Shown: piece by piece, positions 61,949 through 64,000 of the stretch
Layout of the letters: every line of letters begins with the position of its first letter
How positions within the stretch are numbered: the first letter of the stretch is position 1
Assembly: GCA_049791675.1 (NCBI GenBank)
Contig: JBARAD010000162.1
Span: 1-64,000 of the forward strand
DNA: 64,000 nt
Direction of reading: 5' to 3'
From: Chryseosolibacter sp049791675
Lineage (GTDB): Bacteria > Bacteroidota > Bacteroidia > Cytophagales > Cyclobacteriaceae
Made by a program: the position numbers and the translations under genes
The notes under the pieces: generated by a model
Databases searched by the model: none
What the model was told of the DNA's origin: nothing
Seen by the model: the letters and a program-made list of their open reading frames with translations, nothing else

Positions 61949-63247
61949 ATGAAATCCTCGAAGAATATCAGCCGAAGAAATTTTCTTAAGAACGCCGCCA
62001 TGGTGTCTTCGTTCTTCATTGTGCCACGCTACGTGCTGGGCGGGCCGGGGCACGTTGCACCCAGCGACAAGATAGTGCTTGGCTTTATCGGGTGTGGCAA
62101 ACAAAGCGGAGGGCTACAGAACCGGTTTTTTAATTTGCCGGATGCGCAGATCGTTGCAGCTTGCGATGTATATGCACACAAGCTTGATAAATTCGTTAAC
62201 ACCAATAATAAGCTCTACGCTGAAAAGACAGGGCAGTCAGGATACAATGCCACCGCTGCCTATGTGGATTACCGCGAGCTCCTGTTAAAAAAGGATATTG
62301 ATGCAGTCATCATCGCAAGCCCTGATCACTGGCATGCGTCGATGTCTGTTCACGCGGCAGAAGCCGGCAAAGACGTCTATTGCGAAAAACCGCTGTCCCT
62401 CACTGTAAAGGAAGGCCGCGCGATGGTAAGGGCTGCGCGCAAGCATGAACGTGTTTTCCAGACAGGAAGCATGCAACGCTCCGCCAGCGAGTTCACCCGC
62501 GCTGTCCAACTGGTGAGGAGCGGCGCCATCGGTGAGATTAAGAAAATCGTCGTGAGCGTGGGCGGACCTCCAAAGGCATGGGACCTGCAGGCGGAGGCGT
62601 TGCCTGAAGGCGTGAACTGGGACCTGTGGATGGGCCCGAATGTGGTAGAACGACCCTTTAATCACAACCTCGCCCCAGGCATGGAGGATACCTTCTGGGC
62701 CAAGTGGCGTGATTACAAAGAATTCGGCGGAGGATATATGACCGATTGGGGGGCGCATATGTTTGATATCGGCCAGTGGGGATTGGGGATGGATCACTCC
62801 GGACCGGTAAAAGTCATCCCGCCGGGGCAAGGGAAGGAGTCTGGCCTTATCTATGAGTATGAGACCGGCGTACAAATGATCCACCAGCCGGAGGCAGGAA
62901 AAAATTACTGTCACTTTTTCGGGACAGAAGGAGAAGTATATGTGCAGCGCGGAGCATTGCGCACGACTCCTGAAAGTCTGAAAGACAAGGTCTTTGATAA
63001 AGCGCATTCCAAAGTATATGTTTCCGATAACCATTATCAGGATTTCTTCAATGCCATCCGCACACGTAAACCGCCAATCTGCGATGTGGAGGTAGGACAC
63101 CGGACCGCTACAGTTTGTAACATTGGAAATATCGCCTACGCGCTGCAACGTCCACTCGAATGGGATCCTGAGAAAGAACGCTTCAAAAAGGATGGTGAAG
63201 CCAACAAACTTCTGAAAAGGAAGATGAAGAAGGAGTGGAAGGTGTGA
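61949..63247 (+). CDS. Tat-exported Gfo/Idh/MocA-family oxidoreductase
   Basis: The 432-residue protein begins with a twin-arginine signal (KNISRRNFLKNAAMVSSFF). The NAD-binding domain has LGFIGCGKQSGG, ASPDHWHASMSVHAAEAGKD and the catalytic-region EKPLSLTVKEGRAMV. The C-terminal half is the usual beta-sheet domain with GGGYMTDWGAHMFDIGQWG. Exported members of this family act on sugars or glycosides; the substrate cannot be read. Confidence 0.92.
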   Translation: MKSSKNISRRNFLKNAAMVSSFFIVPRYVLGGPGHVAPSDKIVLGFIGCGKQSGGLQNRFFNLPDAQIVAACDVYAHKLDKFVNTNNKLYAEKTGQSGYNATAAYVDYRELLLKKDIDAVIIASPDHWHASMSVHAAEAGKDVYCEKPLSLTVKEGRAMVRAARKHERVFQTGSMQRSASEFTRAVQLVRSGAIGEIKKIVVSVGGPPKAWDLQAEALPEGVNWDLWMGPNVVERPFNHNLAPGMEDTFWAKWRDYKEFGGGYMTDWGAHMFDIGQWGLGMDHSGPVKVIPPGQGKESGLIYEYETGVQMIHQPEAGKNYCHFFGTEGEVYVQRGALRTTPESLKDKVFDKAHSKVYVSDNHYQDFFNAIRTRKPPICDVEVGHRTATVCNIGNIAYALQRPLEWDPEKERFKKDGEANKLLKRKMKKEWKV

Positions 63248-63250
63248 ATC

Positions 63251-63323
63251 GGTAACCAGTTACCAGTTACCAGTAACCAGTAACCAGTAACCGGTAACAG
63301 TAACCAGTAACCAGTAACCAGTT
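63251..63323. repeat. Low-complexity array (GTAACCA-type)
   Basis: The word AGTAACC / AGTTACC repeats about ten times between two convergent genes. It starts 4 bp after the oxidoreductase stop and runs into the stop codon of the M61 peptidase gene. Confidence 0.7.
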
Positions 63324-64000
63324 ATTCAGCGGGTTTCAGCCAGGCATCTCTCAAAGCCAGTTGTTCAGGGGTGGCCTGAGGGTTCGGGGCGAGGAGGTGT
63401 TTTTGTGCCATCTCAATTTTCTCAACCGGTGCCGTGAGAATAGTGTCCTTGCTTTCACCGTTTGAATTTTTTCGCATGACAGTATAAGACAGGTCCTTCC
63501 CATCCTGCAGGGTCAAGAGTTGTTGCTGAATAAATGCAGGGAACTCCGGAGTGCCAATGTCTGGTATATCCTGACCGTTGATCTTTAAGAGAACGTCACC
63601 TTCCTGGAACCCTAAAGCTTTACCCATAGCGTTCAGGTGAGCAGTCGTGGCAATCTGAAGTTTTGGTACGCTGTCGATCTGCGTTATCCCGAGATCAGGG
63701 TTATCGATGCCAAGACTGAAATCACTGAACGTGTGTTCCTCAGCATAGATAATCCCCACGGCATCAAAGATTTCTTCAAAAGGGAGGGGGTCGATGGTAT
63801 CAGGCTGGGTTGAATCACCCGGCGTCATGGCTGTTCTTCCCTGTACGTACTGCTGAAAGAATTTTCCGATTTCAGGGTAGGTCATGCGTGCGATTTCGTT
63901 GATGAGCGAATCATCCTCGAATGCTTTTTCCTTACCATACTTCTCTGAAAGTCGCAGCATCAGATCCCGAAGTCCGCTTTTGCCGCCGGAGAGTTCTCTT
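63322..64000 (-). CDS. M61-family peptidase, C-terminal part (cut by window edge)
   Basis: The open frame continues through the right edge of the window, so the N-terminal half is missing. Visible parts are the helical M61 catalytic-domain end (LSGGKSGLRDLMLRLSEKYG, PEIGKFFQQYVQG) and a PDZ domain (about MGKALGFQEGDVLLKINGQD). This is the standard end of glycyl-aminopeptidase-type M61 proteins, which are exported. An ATG at 63960 is internal, not the start. Confidence 0.88.
   Translation of the reverse strand, partial: RELSGGKSGLRDLMLRLSEKYGKEKAFEDDSLINEIARMTYPEIGKFFQQYVQGRTAMTPGDSTQPDTIDPLPFEEIFDAVGIIYAEEHTFSDFSLGIDNPDLGITQIDSVPKLQIATTAHLNAMGKALGFQEGDVLLKINGQDIPDIGTPEFPAFIQQQLLTLQDGKDLSYTVMRKNSNGESKDTILTAPVEKIEMAQKHLLAPNPQATPEQLALRDAWLKPAE

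Noticed and set aside
63251..63323. Possible CRISPR-like repeat
   Set aside because: Repeats are contiguous 7-base words with no spacers; no cas genes anywhere in the window. The same applies to the other arrays.

Overview
The window looks like a chromosomal segment of a Bacteroidota bacterium, most likely a Cytophagales-type gliding or predatory lineage. The evidence is type IX secretion (T9SS) cargo with C-terminal sorting domains (6156-8138, 10301-13303, 25736-29107), a PorP/SprF-like outer-membrane partner (24776-25684), a complete SUF operon of the Bacteroidota type, promoter candidates fitting TAnnTTTG, and near absence of Shine-Dalgarno sites. No species is claimed. No prophage, integrase, transposase or CRISPR array is visible.

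Layout. 1-3.2 kb: a small protein with two C4 cysteine repeats, then a sigma-54-type response regulator and its soluble histidine kinase. 3.4-6.2 kb: Rnk/GreA-like factor, small hypothetical, HAD phosphatase, M50 membrane protease. 6.2-14.7 kb (minus): T9SS protein, PASTA protein, Ddl, M43 protease, NifU-like protein, Mrp. 14.9-20.3 kb (plus): dnaG, ribBA, secreted protein, surE, Nudix. 20.4-24.4 kb (minus): aconitase carrying a histone-H1-like tail, folE and a PTPS-type protein. 24.8-29.1 kb: SprF-like protein and a large FG-GAP T9SS type B protein. 29.4-32.9 kb: two tandem acetyltransferase-like proteins facing a tight TIGR03032-carrier protein-P450 operon. 33.3-36.7 kb: cysH, epimerase, Na+/H+ antiporter. 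36.8-43.0 kb (minus): sufBCDSE, sufT-like, bacilliredoxin, with a strong terminator. 43.1-44.1 kb: an Lrp regulator and two tRNA-like RNA genes followed by their own terminator. 44.3-54.0 kb: fadD, TerB-like, a large conserved unknown, DoxX, AlsT, Pgm, HppD, a small acidic protein. 54.0-64.0 kb: trpS, DUF1573, glutaryl-CoA dehydrogenase, tryptophan dioxygenase, flavoprotein, CstA, Gfo/Idh/MocA oxidoreductase and the C-terminal part of an M61 peptidase.

Functional links. hppD, kynA and gcdH suggest aromatic amino acid catabolism; folE with a PTPS-like gene suggests pterin supply. sufBCDSET, mrp and the NifU-like gene cover Fe-S assembly. The most unusual items are the paired tRNA-like RNAs at 43737-44062, the aconitase with a 134-residue lysine/alanine tail, the carrier protein-P450 unit, and intergenic low-complexity arrays, mostly in inverted orientation and each built from a different word, placed right at gene ends.
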